A stretch of DNA of 64,000 bases from Actinoallomurus bryophytorum (GTDB taxonomy: Bacteria; Actinomycetota; Actinomycetes; Streptosporangiales; Streptosporangiaceae): contig NZ_VFOZ01000001.1 of NCBI RefSeq assembly GCF_006716425.1, forward strand, positions 4,960,001 through 5,024,000. The letters are read 5' to 3'. The position numbers and the translations under genes are program-made. A model generated the notes under the pieces. The model was not told the origin of the DNA. It saw only the letters and a list, made by a program, of their open reading frames with translations, and did not search any database. Shown here one piece after another: positions 21,632-29,662 of the stretch. Numbering within the stretch: the stretch's first letter is position 1; each line of letters opens with the position of its first letter.

Positions 21632-23031
21632 GGTCACTGCTCGGGGCGGGAGCGGCCGGCGTGGCGCTGTGGGTGGTCCAGCGCTGGCTGCCACGGTCGG
21701 TGGTCGCGCTGCGAGTGAGCATCTTCACCAGGGTCAACGGCGACGACGAGGTGACGCTGCCCGGCGAGCTCGGCGGCGTGGCGGCGGGCTCAGAGGTGTT
21801 CGAGCGCGTCTACGCCGATCCGGCGGCGAACGGCAGGAGCCGCGGAGCCGCGCTGTCGGACCTGTTCTGGTACTGGCTCGCGCCCGGACCCGAGGTCCAC
21901 CAGGAGCATCTCGAGGCCGGGCCGCGGTACGACGAGGTCGCCCGTACGACGCGGGAGATCCTGTCGATGCCGACCCGTTCGATCGAGGACCTGGCGGCCG
22001 GTGCCACGGAGCGGGTGCTGCGGGAGCTTCCCGGCGCACCGCTGACCGTGACCCGGCTGCGCGACCTGATGATGCCGGTGTGGGCGGAGTTCTTCTACGA
22101 AGTGGTCTTCCGCGAGCCCTGCCCTCGTACCGCGCGCGACCTCATCGTCGGCAACGCCGACGACGTGGTCAGCTCGCTCAAGTGCACCGGCCTGCGGCAC
22201 ATGCGGCGCCGCGACCGCCTCACCCGGTATCTGCGGAGGCGGATCGACGCCGGTGACGTGCCGCACCGGCTGCCGGGCGTCCTCACGCCCCAGGAACAGG
22301 CGTACTACCTGCAGGGCACGTTCTTCAACACCGCCGTCGTCCAGTCCTCCGAGGGCATGGCGCACCTGCTGCTGGCCATCGCCCAGCATCCGGATGTCCA
22401 GCGACGGCTGGTGTCCGATCCGCACGCGCGGTACCTCGGCCACGTTCTCGAGGAGGTCCTGCGCGAGTATCCGCTCTTCGGCATCGCGCACCGGATCACC
22501 ACCGCCGACATCGACGCCGGACCGGCCGTCATCCCGGCGGGCTCGGTGGTCTGCTTCAACTACCCGGCCTACGAGCGGCTCGGCCAGCCCGACCCGGACC
22601 GGTTCGACCCCGGCCGGTGGGAGGGGCGGTCCGTCAAGAACGCGCACCACATCCCGTTCGGCGTCGCGGCCAACCGGTCGTGCCCGGCGTGGCGGCTCTC
22701 GCCGATCGCGATGCGCGCGGTGACACGCGTGGTCCTGCGCCGTTATCGGCTGCGCTCGTCCGTCTCGCACACGCGCTCCATCCCGCACCGGGCACCCTGC
22801 CTGCTGCTCGACGCCGAGGACCGGCCACCGGCGTGGCGGGTACGCACGGCGCTCGCCGTCATGCGCGTCCGCGACCGGTACGAGGACGTGACGCGCAGCG
22901 TCATGCAGCTCGTGCTCGGCACCTGGATGGTGCTCGACGCACGCCGTCTCAAGTTGTGCACGAACCACTTCGCCACCCATCCACTGGACGGCGCGCCGCG
23001 CCGGAGCGCCTGCCCGGTCGACCACGGCTGA
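21628..23031 (+). CDS. Atypical cytochrome P450, membrane-anchored and C-terminally extended
   Basis: A 467-residue P450-like protein. The K-helix ExxR is in EEVLREYPLFG (near residue 280) and the thiolate Cys is Cys352 in PFGVAANRSCPAW. Two things are odd. The heme loop has one extra residue between Phe and Cys and lacks both canonical glycines (A-A and C-P-A instead of G and C-x-G). The I-helix (FFNTAVVQSSEGMAHLL) has no acid-Thr pair, Val-Gln standing there. An N-terminal hydrophobic segment (LLGAGAAGVALWVVQRWL) suggests membrane anchoring, and about 55 residues beyond the usual end form an extension. It may be a peroxygenase- or isomerase-like P450. The GTG start overlaps the oxidase stop. 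Confidence 0.82.
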   Translation: MRSLLGAGAAGVALWVVQRWLPRSVVALRVSIFTRVNGDDEVTLPGELGGVAAGSEVFERVYADPAANGRSRGAALSDLFWYWLAPGPEVHQEHLEAGPRYDEVARTTREILSMPTRSIEDLAAGATERVLRELPGAPLTVTRLRDLMMPVWAEFFYEVVFREPCPRTARDLIVGNADDVVSSLKCTGLRHMRRRDRLTRYLRRRIDAGDVPHRLPGVLTPQEQAYYLQGTFFNTAVVQSSEGMAHLLLAIAQHPDVQRRLVSDPHARYLGHVLEEVLREYPLFGIAHRITTADIDAGPAVIPAGSVVCFNYPAYERLGQPDPDRFDPGRWEGRSVKNAHHIPFGVAANRSCPAWRLSPIAMRAVTRVVLRRYRLRSSVSHTRSIPHRAPCLLLDAEDRPPAWRVRTALAVMRVRDRYEDVTRSVMQLVLGTWMVLDARRLKLCTNHFATHPLDGAPRRSACPVDHG

Positions 23032-23060
23032 AGCGCGTACGACATCGAGGAGAGCGGGAC

Positions 23061-24317
23061 ATGACCAACACCGAACTCGCCCCTGTCTTCTTCCTCGCCA
23101 TCGTGGTCATCCTGGTGGCCTGCCGCGTGTTCGCCCTGCTGCTCCGCGGCGCGCAGCAACCCCCGGTGGTGGCCGAGATGATCACCGGTGTCATCCTCGG
23201 CCCGTCCCTGCTCGGGCAGCTGTGGCCGGGCGCCGAGACCTACCTTTTCCCGCAGGCGCTGCGGCCCGTCCTCTACGTGGTCGGCCAGATCGGCCTCGTC
23301 GTGTTCATGTTCCAGAGCGGGTACGAGCTGCGCGTGGGCCGGCTGCGCAGCCTGGCCGGCACGGCCGGTCCGATCGCGGCCGCCGGCATTCTCGTACCGG
23401 GCGTGCTCGCGGTGGGGCTCGTGGTCGCCGCGCGCGGCTGGTTCGACGTGTCGGTGCGCGGAACACCTTTCTTCGTCACGGCGCTCTTCGTCGGTGTCGC
23501 CGTCGCCATCACCGCGTTCCCGATGATGGCCCGGATCATCACCGAGCGGGGACTCGCCGGAACCCACTTCGGCGCCGTCGCGCTCGCGTCGGGCGCGATC
23601 GACGACGCGGTCGCCTGGATCCTGCTGGCCGCCGTGCTCAGCCTGGCGTCGGCGAGCCTGCATCCGGTCCTGCTCGCCGTCGGCGGCACCCTGCTGTTCG
23701 TCGGTCTGCTCATCGTGGTCCACCGCGGCCTCGGGCGCGTGCTGGCTCCCCGCTTCTCCCCGGAGACGCTGCTGCTGGTCGCCATCGTGCCGCTGCTGCT
23801 GGCCGCCTGGTACACCGACCGGATCGGCCTGTACGCGGTGTTCGGCGCGTTCGCCCTCGGCATGGTCTTTCCGCGTACGGCCGAGACCGAGCAGGTGATG
23901 GCCGTGATCACGCCGCTGGGCCGGGTGGTGTTCCTGCCGCTGTTCTTCACCTACTCGGGGCTCAACACGAACTTCGCGCTGCTCAACAACGCGAGCGTCC
24001 TGCTGTTCGCCCTCGGCTGCGTCGTCGTCGCGATCGCCGGCAAACTCGTCGCGTGCACCGTCGCCGCGAGGGCCGTCGGCGAACCCTACGACTCGGCCGT
24101 ACGCATCGGCGTCCTGATGAACGCGCGTGGCCTGATGCAGCTGATCGCGCTCAACGTGGGCCTCGCGGCCGGCATCGTCTCGTCCCGGGTGTTCAGCGTG
24201 CTCGTCCTGGTCGCGCTCGTGACCACCGTCATGACCGCGCCGCTCCTGGCACTGCTCGACCGGCGCGCCGGCGTATCGCTGCCGGACGAGGATCCCCGGC
24301 CGGCACCGGTGACGTGA
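23061..24317 (+). CDS. Cation/proton antiporter, CPA2 family (KefB/NapA-like)
   Basis: A 418-residue membrane protein with 12-13 hydrophobic segments and the Na_H_Exchanger fold: VVAEMITGVILGPSLLG early, then ALASGAIDDAVAW, which carries the paired Asp-Asp of the ion site. It ends right after the last helix and lacks the TrkA-N/KTN domain of KefB/C, so it resembles the short actinomycete antiporters found inside or beside antibiotic clusters. GAGGAGAGC precedes the ATG at 23061, 29 bp after the P450 stop. It could export product-coupled ions or help self-protection. Its presence with the oxidative enzymes is the reason to treat the run as a cluster. Confidence 0.9.
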   Translation: MTNTELAPVFFLAIVVILVACRVFALLLRGAQQPPVVAEMITGVILGPSLLGQLWPGAETYLFPQALRPVLYVVGQIGLVVFMFQSGYELRVGRLRSLAGTAGPIAAAGILVPGVLAVGLVVAARGWFDVSVRGTPFFVTALFVGVAVAITAFPMMARIITERGLAGTHFGAVALASGAIDDAVAWILLAAVLSLASASLHPVLLAVGGTLLFVGLLIVVHRGLGRVLAPRFSPETLLLVAIVPLLLAAWYTDRIGLYAVFGAFALGMVFPRTAETEQVMAVITPLGRVVFLPLFFTYSGLNTNFALLNNASVLLFALGCVVVAIAGKLVACTVAARAVGEPYDSAVRIGVLMNARGLMQLIALNVGLAAGIVSSRVFSVLVLVALVTTVMTAPLLALLDRRAGVSLPDEDPRPAPVT

Positions 24318-24347
24318 GTAGACTCCCCCGCTGGGAAGGAACCTCAT

Positions 24348-24746
24348 ATGAGCGAGAACGGCCTGGTCACGGTGGAGAGCGGCCACTCCGTACCTGAGAC
24401 GATCGACCGGCTCGCCGCCACCGTCACGGCCGCGGGCCTGAAGGTGTTCGCCCGCGTCGACCACGCGGCCGGCGCGACGGAGGCGGGGATGTCCCTGCGG
24501 CCGACGGAGCTTCTGATCTTCGGCAATCCACGGGGCGGAACACCTTTGATGCAGGATCGGCAGACCGCCGGCATCGACCTCCCGGTGAAGGCCCTGGCCT
24601 GGGAGGACGAGGCCGGCAAGGTGTGGCTGACCTACAACACGGCCGCCTGGGTCGCCCTGCGCCACGACCTCGGCGAGGAGAGCCGGGCCGCCGTCACGGC
24701 CATCGACGAGGGCCTGCGGAAGGTGACCGGCCGCGCAGCCGGCTGA
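24348..24746 (+). CDS. DUF302 domain protein
   Basis: A 132-residue soluble protein of the DUF302 (TT1751-like) family, with VPETIDRLAATVTAAGLKVFARVDHAAGA, LIFGNPRGGTPLM and DLPVKALAWEDEAGKVWLTY. The family has a small alpha/beta fold and is thought to bind a small molecule or metal, with no proven reaction. GAAGGAACC lies before the ATG. Only 30 bp separate it from the antiporter stop, so it is probably the last gene of the oxidative-enzyme operon. A 387-bp gap follows. Confidence 0.85.
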   Translation: MSENGLVTVESGHSVPETIDRLAATVTAAGLKVFARVDHAAGATEAGMSLRPTELLIFGNPRGGTPLMQDRQTAGIDLPVKALAWEDEAGKVWLTYNTAAWVALRHDLGEESRAAVTAIDEGLRKVTGRAAG

Positions 24747-25133
24747 CGCTCCTCGAATCCAGCGGGGACCGGCACCGTCGATCACAGTCCACCCGAAGCC
24801 GGGCGCGAAGCCGGGACGGCGATCGCCACCGCGACCGCAGACATCCGAGGTCTGAGGCTCCTCAAGGGTGTGGATTGCCGACCTTTCGGAGATACTGATC
24901 GGCATCGCACACCACTCGCGTACCCCCACCAGGCCGTGTCCCGCCTGGGATGGCGCAACTTCCTGGCGGATTCGAGCAACAAGACGATCCGAAACAGCAA
25001 ACAGTCTTGACTGTTGAGAAATATCCGAGCAATGTTCGTCAGCGACCTGTTTTCCCGCCTCGGTCCCCGCACGGCCCAGGGTGGGTGACCAAGGCCCATC
25101 ACGATCCCCGTACCCGCCAGAGAGGATCGCGTG
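24747..25133. other. 387-bp intergenic region with palindrome
   Basis: No gene is supported. The first 200 bp are ordinary GC-rich DNA. From about 24950 the region is AT-richer and contains the 16-bp palindrome at 25000-25015. It should hold the terminator of the preceding operon, though no strong hairpin is seen, and the promoter of the beta-helix/GH95-like pair. Confidence 0.5.
25000..25015. promoter_or_regulatory. Palindrome AACAGTC-TT-GACTGTT, operator/promoter candidate
   Basis: Perfect 7-bp arms around TT, about 118 bp upstream of the beta-helix gene. TTGACT inside it could also serve as a -35 box. The 9-mer TTGACTGTT (25007-25015) occurs identically at 18937-18945 in the leader of the FAD monooxygenase, so one regulator may see both. 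Confidence 0.4.
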
Positions 25134-26663
25134 ATGACTGCTGGCCGAAGATCGGTCAAGTACCTGTCCATGCTGGTGGCGGCCGCCGCCACCCTCGTCG
25201 TCCCCGGGACCGTGCAGAGCGCCGGCGCCGCCGCCTGCATCCCCTCCGGCACCGAGGCCGGCATCAACGCCGCTCTCTCAGGAACCGGCGCGACCGCCGT
25301 CCTGTGCCCCGGTGCCGTCTTCACCCTCACCAACCCGGTCACCTTCACCGCCCCGAACCAGGTGATCGAGACTCAAGGGCTGCCCACGGACGCCAACCGC
25401 GCCAACCTGAAGGTCGGAGGTTCGCTCACCACGGCGATCAACGGCAACGGCCAGTCCGGCGTGACGGTGGAGAACATCCAGATCGACGGTGGCCGTCCCG
25501 TCCTCGGCCGCCTCGACGGCGGCGCGCTGATGGAGATGGGCGCCTCCGGCTCGAACCAGACCGTGCAGAACGTCTACGCGCACGACACCCGTAGCTGGTC
25601 GACGCTGCACATCATCGAGGGCCCCGTCACGAACAGCACCCCGGCCTGCCAGGGCGCGAAGATCCTGAACAACACCATCGGCCCGGCCGGCACCGACACG
25701 CCCAGCGGCACGTGGGCCGACGGCATCTCGCTGGCCTGCGGCACCAGCACGGTCCAGGGCAACACCGTGCAGGACGCCACCGACGGCGGCATCGTGATCT
25801 TCGGTGCGCCCGGCTCGTCGGTGAAGAACAACACGATCGTGGCGAAGTCCCGGACGCTGCTCGGCGGCATCAACCTCGTCGACTACGCGCCCATGAACGG
25901 CAACTACACCGGCACCACCGTGACCGGGAACACCATCAACGCCCAGAGCGCCTTCATCAAGGTCGGCATCGCCATGGGGCCGCAGGTGTGGGGCTGCGGG
26001 ACGGGCACCAACTACGGCGCCTCGGTGACCGGCAACACGCTGCAGGGCGCGCACATGGGCTACGGGTACGCCGTCAACGGCGTACGCGACTGGACCGTGA
26101 CCGGCAACACCGACACCTCCACGCACGTCGGCACGCCCAATGCCGGCTGCGGTGGCACGGTCTCGGCGCCCGGCCGCTTCCAGGTCCAGGCATCGGCCTC
26201 CAGCACGCTGCAGCCCGAGTTCACCAGCGCCCAGCTGACCTACGTCCTCGGCGTCGCCGAGCATCCCCCGGCCGGGGCGGTGATCAGCCTGCGCTCCCAC
26301 GCCAACGGCAGGTACGTCACGGCGGACGGCACCGCGCCGCTGATCGCCAGTGGCACGAGCGTCGGCACGGCGCAGCAGTTCGACGAGATCGACCAGGGCG
26401 GCGGCGCGATCGCGCTGCGGGCCCACGCCAACAACCAGTACGTCACCGCCGAGAACGGAGGCGCGGCGGCACTGGCCGCCAACCGCGGCGCCATCGGCCA
26501 GTGGGAGACGTTCGCGCTCGTCCACAACGGCGACGGCAGCGTCAGCCTGCGGGCGAACGCGAACAACGACTACGTCACGGCGGAGAACGCGGGCGCGGCA
26601 CCCCTGATCGCGAACCGCACGGCCATCGGGCCATGGGAAGAGTTCGACCTCATTCAGAACTGA
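25134..26663 (+). CDS. Secreted beta-helix protein with C-terminal fascin-like domain
   Basis: A 509-residue exported protein. After a signal peptide (SMLVAAAATLVVPGTVQSAGA) comes a right-handed parallel beta-helix (about 35-370) with repeated N-G-N/T-G-N-T turns (NNTIGPAG, VQGNTVQD, VTGNTINAQ, VTGNTLQGA). The last 120 residues hold three units of the pattern SLRAxANxxYVTAExxGxxPLIANR, a fascin/beta-trefoil-like sugar-binding module. Such proteins are usually polysaccharide lyases or glycan hydrolases, but I see no diagnostic catalytic triad. The start is ATG 25134 (a GTG directly precedes it) after AGAGGA. It shares an operon with the GH95-like enzyme 16 bp downstream. Confidence 0.82.
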   Translation: MTAGRRSVKYLSMLVAAAATLVVPGTVQSAGAAACIPSGTEAGINAALSGTGATAVLCPGAVFTLTNPVTFTAPNQVIETQGLPTDANRANLKVGGSLTTAINGNGQSGVTVENIQIDGGRPVLGRLDGGALMEMGASGSNQTVQNVYAHDTRSWSTLHIIEGPVTNSTPACQGAKILNNTIGPAGTDTPSGTWADGISLACGTSTVQGNTVQDATDGGIVIFGAPGSSVKNNTIVAKSRTLLGGINLVDYAPMNGNYTGTTVTGNTINAQSAFIKVGIAMGPQVWGCGTGTNYGASVTGNTLQGAHMGYGYAVNGVRDWTVTGNTDTSTHVGTPNAGCGGTVSAPGRFQVQASASSTLQPEFTSAQLTYVLGVAEHPPAGAVISLRSHANGRYVTADGTAPLIASGTSVGTAQQFDEIDQGGGAIALRAHANNQYVTAENGGAAALAANRGAIGQWETFALVHNGDGSVSLRANANNDYVTAENAGAAPLIANRTAIGPWEEFDLIQN

Positions 26664-26679
26664 TGTGGTGGGCAAAAAC

Positions 26680-29415
26680 ATGAACACCCGCGGAAGACAC
26701 CCGATCCGGTACGTGCTGGCGCTCCTCGCGCTGGTGGCCGGGACCGTGAACGTCGTGGCCATCGCCCCGGCACTGGCCTCCACCTCCGACGCCGCCTTCG
26801 ACAGCTCGACCGGCGCCCTGAGCGTCGACTACGCGAGCTACCTGGCCAAGCACGACATCGTCTACAACCGGCCCAACACCAACCCCGCGTACGGGCTCAC
26901 CGTCGGCAACGGCCGTACGGGCGCCATGGCCTGGAGTCAGAACGGCCTGACCATGCAGGTCTCCGGCGCCGACCTGTCCGAGCAGTCGGCGTACGCGGCC
27001 GGCCTGGTCAACCTGTACTCCAATCCCGGTATGGACACGGGCTACTCCACCTACCAGCAGCGGCTGTCGCTGTACGACGGAGTGCTGACGACAAAGTACG
27101 ACTCGAACCGTACGGTGACCGTCATGGGATCGCCGAACTCGGAGGTCATGGGCATCCACGTCGAAGACGGCCGGAGCAACGTCTCCAGCGTGGCGCTGGA
27201 CCTGAGCCTGTGGGATCCGAGCACGGTCAGCAACGTCGCCGACGTGCCGGACCTGAACACCTGGAAGACCTACTCCACCTTCGCCGACTCCAGCGGCGTG
27301 GGCCTGAGCCGTGGCCAGACCGACGCGAACAACTTCGGCTACACGCTCGCGGCGACGGTCGAGGGCGCGAACTACACCAGCCAGACCGTGAACGGCTCGA
27401 AGGTGCGTCTCAACATCACGCCGTCCTCCAGCTACACGATCTGGTTCACCGCGGCGAGCCGGCTCAACGCCTCGAACCACGACTCGGTCGCCCAGGCACG
27501 CAGCCAGCTCTCCTCCGTGAAGAACACCGGATACGCGACGACGTTCGCCAACTACAAGAACTTCTGGCACGGCTTCTGGCAGAAGTCCTTCGTGTCGTAC
27601 CAGAACAGCTCGGGCGACGCGGACTACATGGAGAACATCTACTACCTGGCCACGTACATGATCGCCTCGGGCGGGTACGGCAACTACCCGTTCCACTTCA
27701 TCAACGGCGTCTACCGCTCCACCGGTGACCAGACCAAGTGGAGCAACGCCTACTGGTACTGGAACCAGCGCGACGTCTACAACTCGTTCCTCGCCTCGAA
27801 CCACACCGACCTGATGAAGACGTTCAACAACCTCTACAGCCGCAACTACGCCGCGCTGAAGTCGTACACGAACACCCGGTACGGCGTGGACGCCCTGTGG
27901 GTGCCGGAGACCATGGGCTGGGACGGCAACGCACGGGGGACCGTGGGCAGCGACTACACCAAGAACATCCTGTCCACGGGCACCGAGGCCGCCTTCAACA
28001 TGTACCTGCAGTACCGGTACACCAACGACGCGACCTACCTGCGCAACACCGCCTACCCGTTCATGCGCGACGTCGTACGCTTCTACGCCGCCAAGCTGAC
28101 CAAGGACGGCAGCGGCAAGTACAACATGGCCAGCTCGAACGCGCATGAGACGTACTGGAGCGTCCCGGGCGCGATCACCGACCTGGCCGCGGTGAAAAGC
28201 CTGTTCCCGGTGACCATCCAGGCGAGCCAGACCCTCGGCCTGGACGCCGACCTGCGGAGCCAGTGGCAGAGCATCCTGGACAACCTGGCGCCGTACCCGA
28301 CCGACGGCAGCGCGTACCTGCCGCACACGCCGCCGATCGCCCAGACGAGGAACGACGAGAACGTCGCGTCGGAGGCGATCTGGCCCTACAACACGACCGG
28401 GATCGGAGCGCCGGACTACCAGACGGCGCTCAACACCTGGAACAAGCGGCCGTTCCCGTACGACAACGTGTGGGCCAACGACGCGATCCAGGCGGCCCGG
28501 CTGGGCCTGGGCGACCAGGCGTACAACGGCATGAAGACGATGCTGCAGAAGTACCAGAACTTCCCCAACGGGCTGACCGCCAACACGAACGGCGTCTTCG
28601 AGTACCTCGGTGTGCACCTGTCGGTGATGAACGAGTCGCTGCTGCAGAGCTACAACGACAAGATCCGGGTGTTCCCCGCGGTGCCGTCGGACTCCTCGTT
28701 CGCGGGCAAGTTCACGCTGCTGGCCAAGAACGGTTTCCAGGTCAGCTCCGAACGCGAGGGCGGGGAGATCAAGTACGTCGGCCTCAAGAGCCTGTACGGC
28801 AACTCCGCCACGGTGGTCAACCCGTGGGGGACCCAGCAGGTACGGGTACGCAGGGCCTCCGACAACGCGATCATCACGACCTCGTCGAGCGGTGAGATCA
28901 CCTTCAGCACGGCGGCGAACACGGTGTACGTCGTGGAGCGCACCGCCAAGCCGCTGAGCTCCTACTCGTCCACCCGGCTCACGGGTAGCGCGAACCAGGA
29001 CGTGAAGTCGCTGAAGAACACGAGCTCCACGCTGGGCCTGGGCAAGACCACGAGCGGGACGGTCAACGACACGGCACTGACGTACGACGCCAACTGGTTC
29101 GGCAGCAGCGGCCGCGGGCTGGGCGACTTCAACGACGACGTGCACTACAGCTACACGAACGGAGCGACGGCGCAGTACACGTTCACCGGCACCGGAGTCG
29201 ACTACCTGTCGGAGAAGAACGGTGACATGGGCAACGTCGACGTCTACATCGACAACGTCTTCCAGACCAACGTCAACCTCAACGTGAGCGGCGCCCGGCA
29301 GTCACAGCAGACCGTCTACCACAAGACCGGGCTGGCGGCCGGCACCCACACGATCAAGATCGTCAACAAGACCACCTCGGTCGGGATCGTGGACGCCCTC
29401 AAGATCACCCCCTGA
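26680..29415 (+). CDS. Secreted GH95-like glycoside hydrolase
   Basis: A 911-residue secreted enzyme. After the signal peptide (YVLALLALVAGTVNVVAIAP) an N-terminal beta-sandwich with NPAYGLTVGNGRTGAMAWSQ (the opening pattern of GH95) leads to an (alpha/alpha)6 barrel at about 300-660, containing NAYWYWNQRDVYNSFLAS, VPETMGWDGNARG and NVASEAIWPYNTTG. A beta-domain and a C-terminal jelly-roll sugar-binding module (about 760-910, ending GTHTIKIVNKTTS) follow. GH95 members are alpha-1,2-L-fucosidases or alpha-L-galactosidases. Similarity is partial, so the specificity is open. ATG 26680 is taken as start; GTGs at 26665/26668 are possible. A strong hairpin follows at 29431. Confidence 0.78.
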   Translation: MNTRGRHPIRYVLALLALVAGTVNVVAIAPALASTSDAAFDSSTGALSVDYASYLAKHDIVYNRPNTNPAYGLTVGNGRTGAMAWSQNGLTMQVSGADLSEQSAYAAGLVNLYSNPGMDTGYSTYQQRLSLYDGVLTTKYDSNRTVTVMGSPNSEVMGIHVEDGRSNVSSVALDLSLWDPSTVSNVADVPDLNTWKTYSTFADSSGVGLSRGQTDANNFGYTLAATVEGANYTSQTVNGSKVRLNITPSSSYTIWFTAASRLNASNHDSVAQARSQLSSVKNTGYATTFANYKNFWHGFWQKSFVSYQNSSGDADYMENIYYLATYMIASGGYGNYPFHFINGVYRSTGDQTKWSNAYWYWNQRDVYNSFLASNHTDLMKTFNNLYSRNYAALKSYTNTRYGVDALWVPETMGWDGNARGTVGSDYTKNILSTGTEAAFNMYLQYRYTNDATYLRNTAYPFMRDVVRFYAAKLTKDGSGKYNMASSNAHETYWSVPGAITDLAAVKSLFPVTIQASQTLGLDADLRSQWQSILDNLAPYPTDGSAYLPHTPPIAQTRNDENVASEAIWPYNTTGIGAPDYQTALNTWNKRPFPYDNVWANDAIQAARLGLGDQAYNGMKTMLQKYQNFPNGLTANTNGVFEYLGVHLSVMNESLLQSYNDKIRVFPAVPSDSSFAGKFTLLAKNGFQVSSEREGGEIKYVGLKSLYGNSATVVNPWGTQQVRVRRASDNAIITTSSSGEITFSTAANTVYVVERTAKPLSSYSSTRLTGSANQDVKSLKNTSSTLGLGKTTSGTVNDTALTYDANWFGSSGRGLGDFNDDVHYSYTNGATAQYTFTGTGVDYLSEKNGDMGNVDVYIDNVFQTNVNLNVSGARQSQQTVYHKTGLAAGTHTIKIVNKTTSVGIVDALKITP

Positions 29416-29430
29416 GGGGGGAGCACACCC

Positions 29431-29464
29431 GCGGCGGCGAGCCACCCAGCCGGCTCGCCGTCGC
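29431..29464 (+). terminator. Hairpin terminator after GH95-like gene
   Basis: GCGGCGGCGAGCC (29431-29443) pairs with GGCTCGCCGTCGC (29452-29464) with a single mismatch and an 8-nt loop, then GGCCTTTCCTC. It sits 15 bp past the stop, a convincing intrinsic terminator. Confidence 0.75.
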
Positions 29465-29662
29465 GGCCTTTCCTCAACGCCCACCTGATGGCGGGAAAGC
29501 CGCGCAGCCGGCTCGTCTTCAGAAAAGGACGTCTCTCGCCTCGCGCATCTGCGCCGCCCTCTGGTCACGACTTATCTCATGGCTTAAATTGTCGCCGCGG
29601 TCACATCCGTTCCGCATGCCGCGGGCGGAGCTCCGCCGAGAGCAGAGGCAGGCAGATTCGCG

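Noticed and set aside
26650-29145. 831-codon minus-strand frame opposite the GH95-like gene
   Set aside because: Val/Arg-rich shadow of a secreted enzyme with clear domains on the plus strand.
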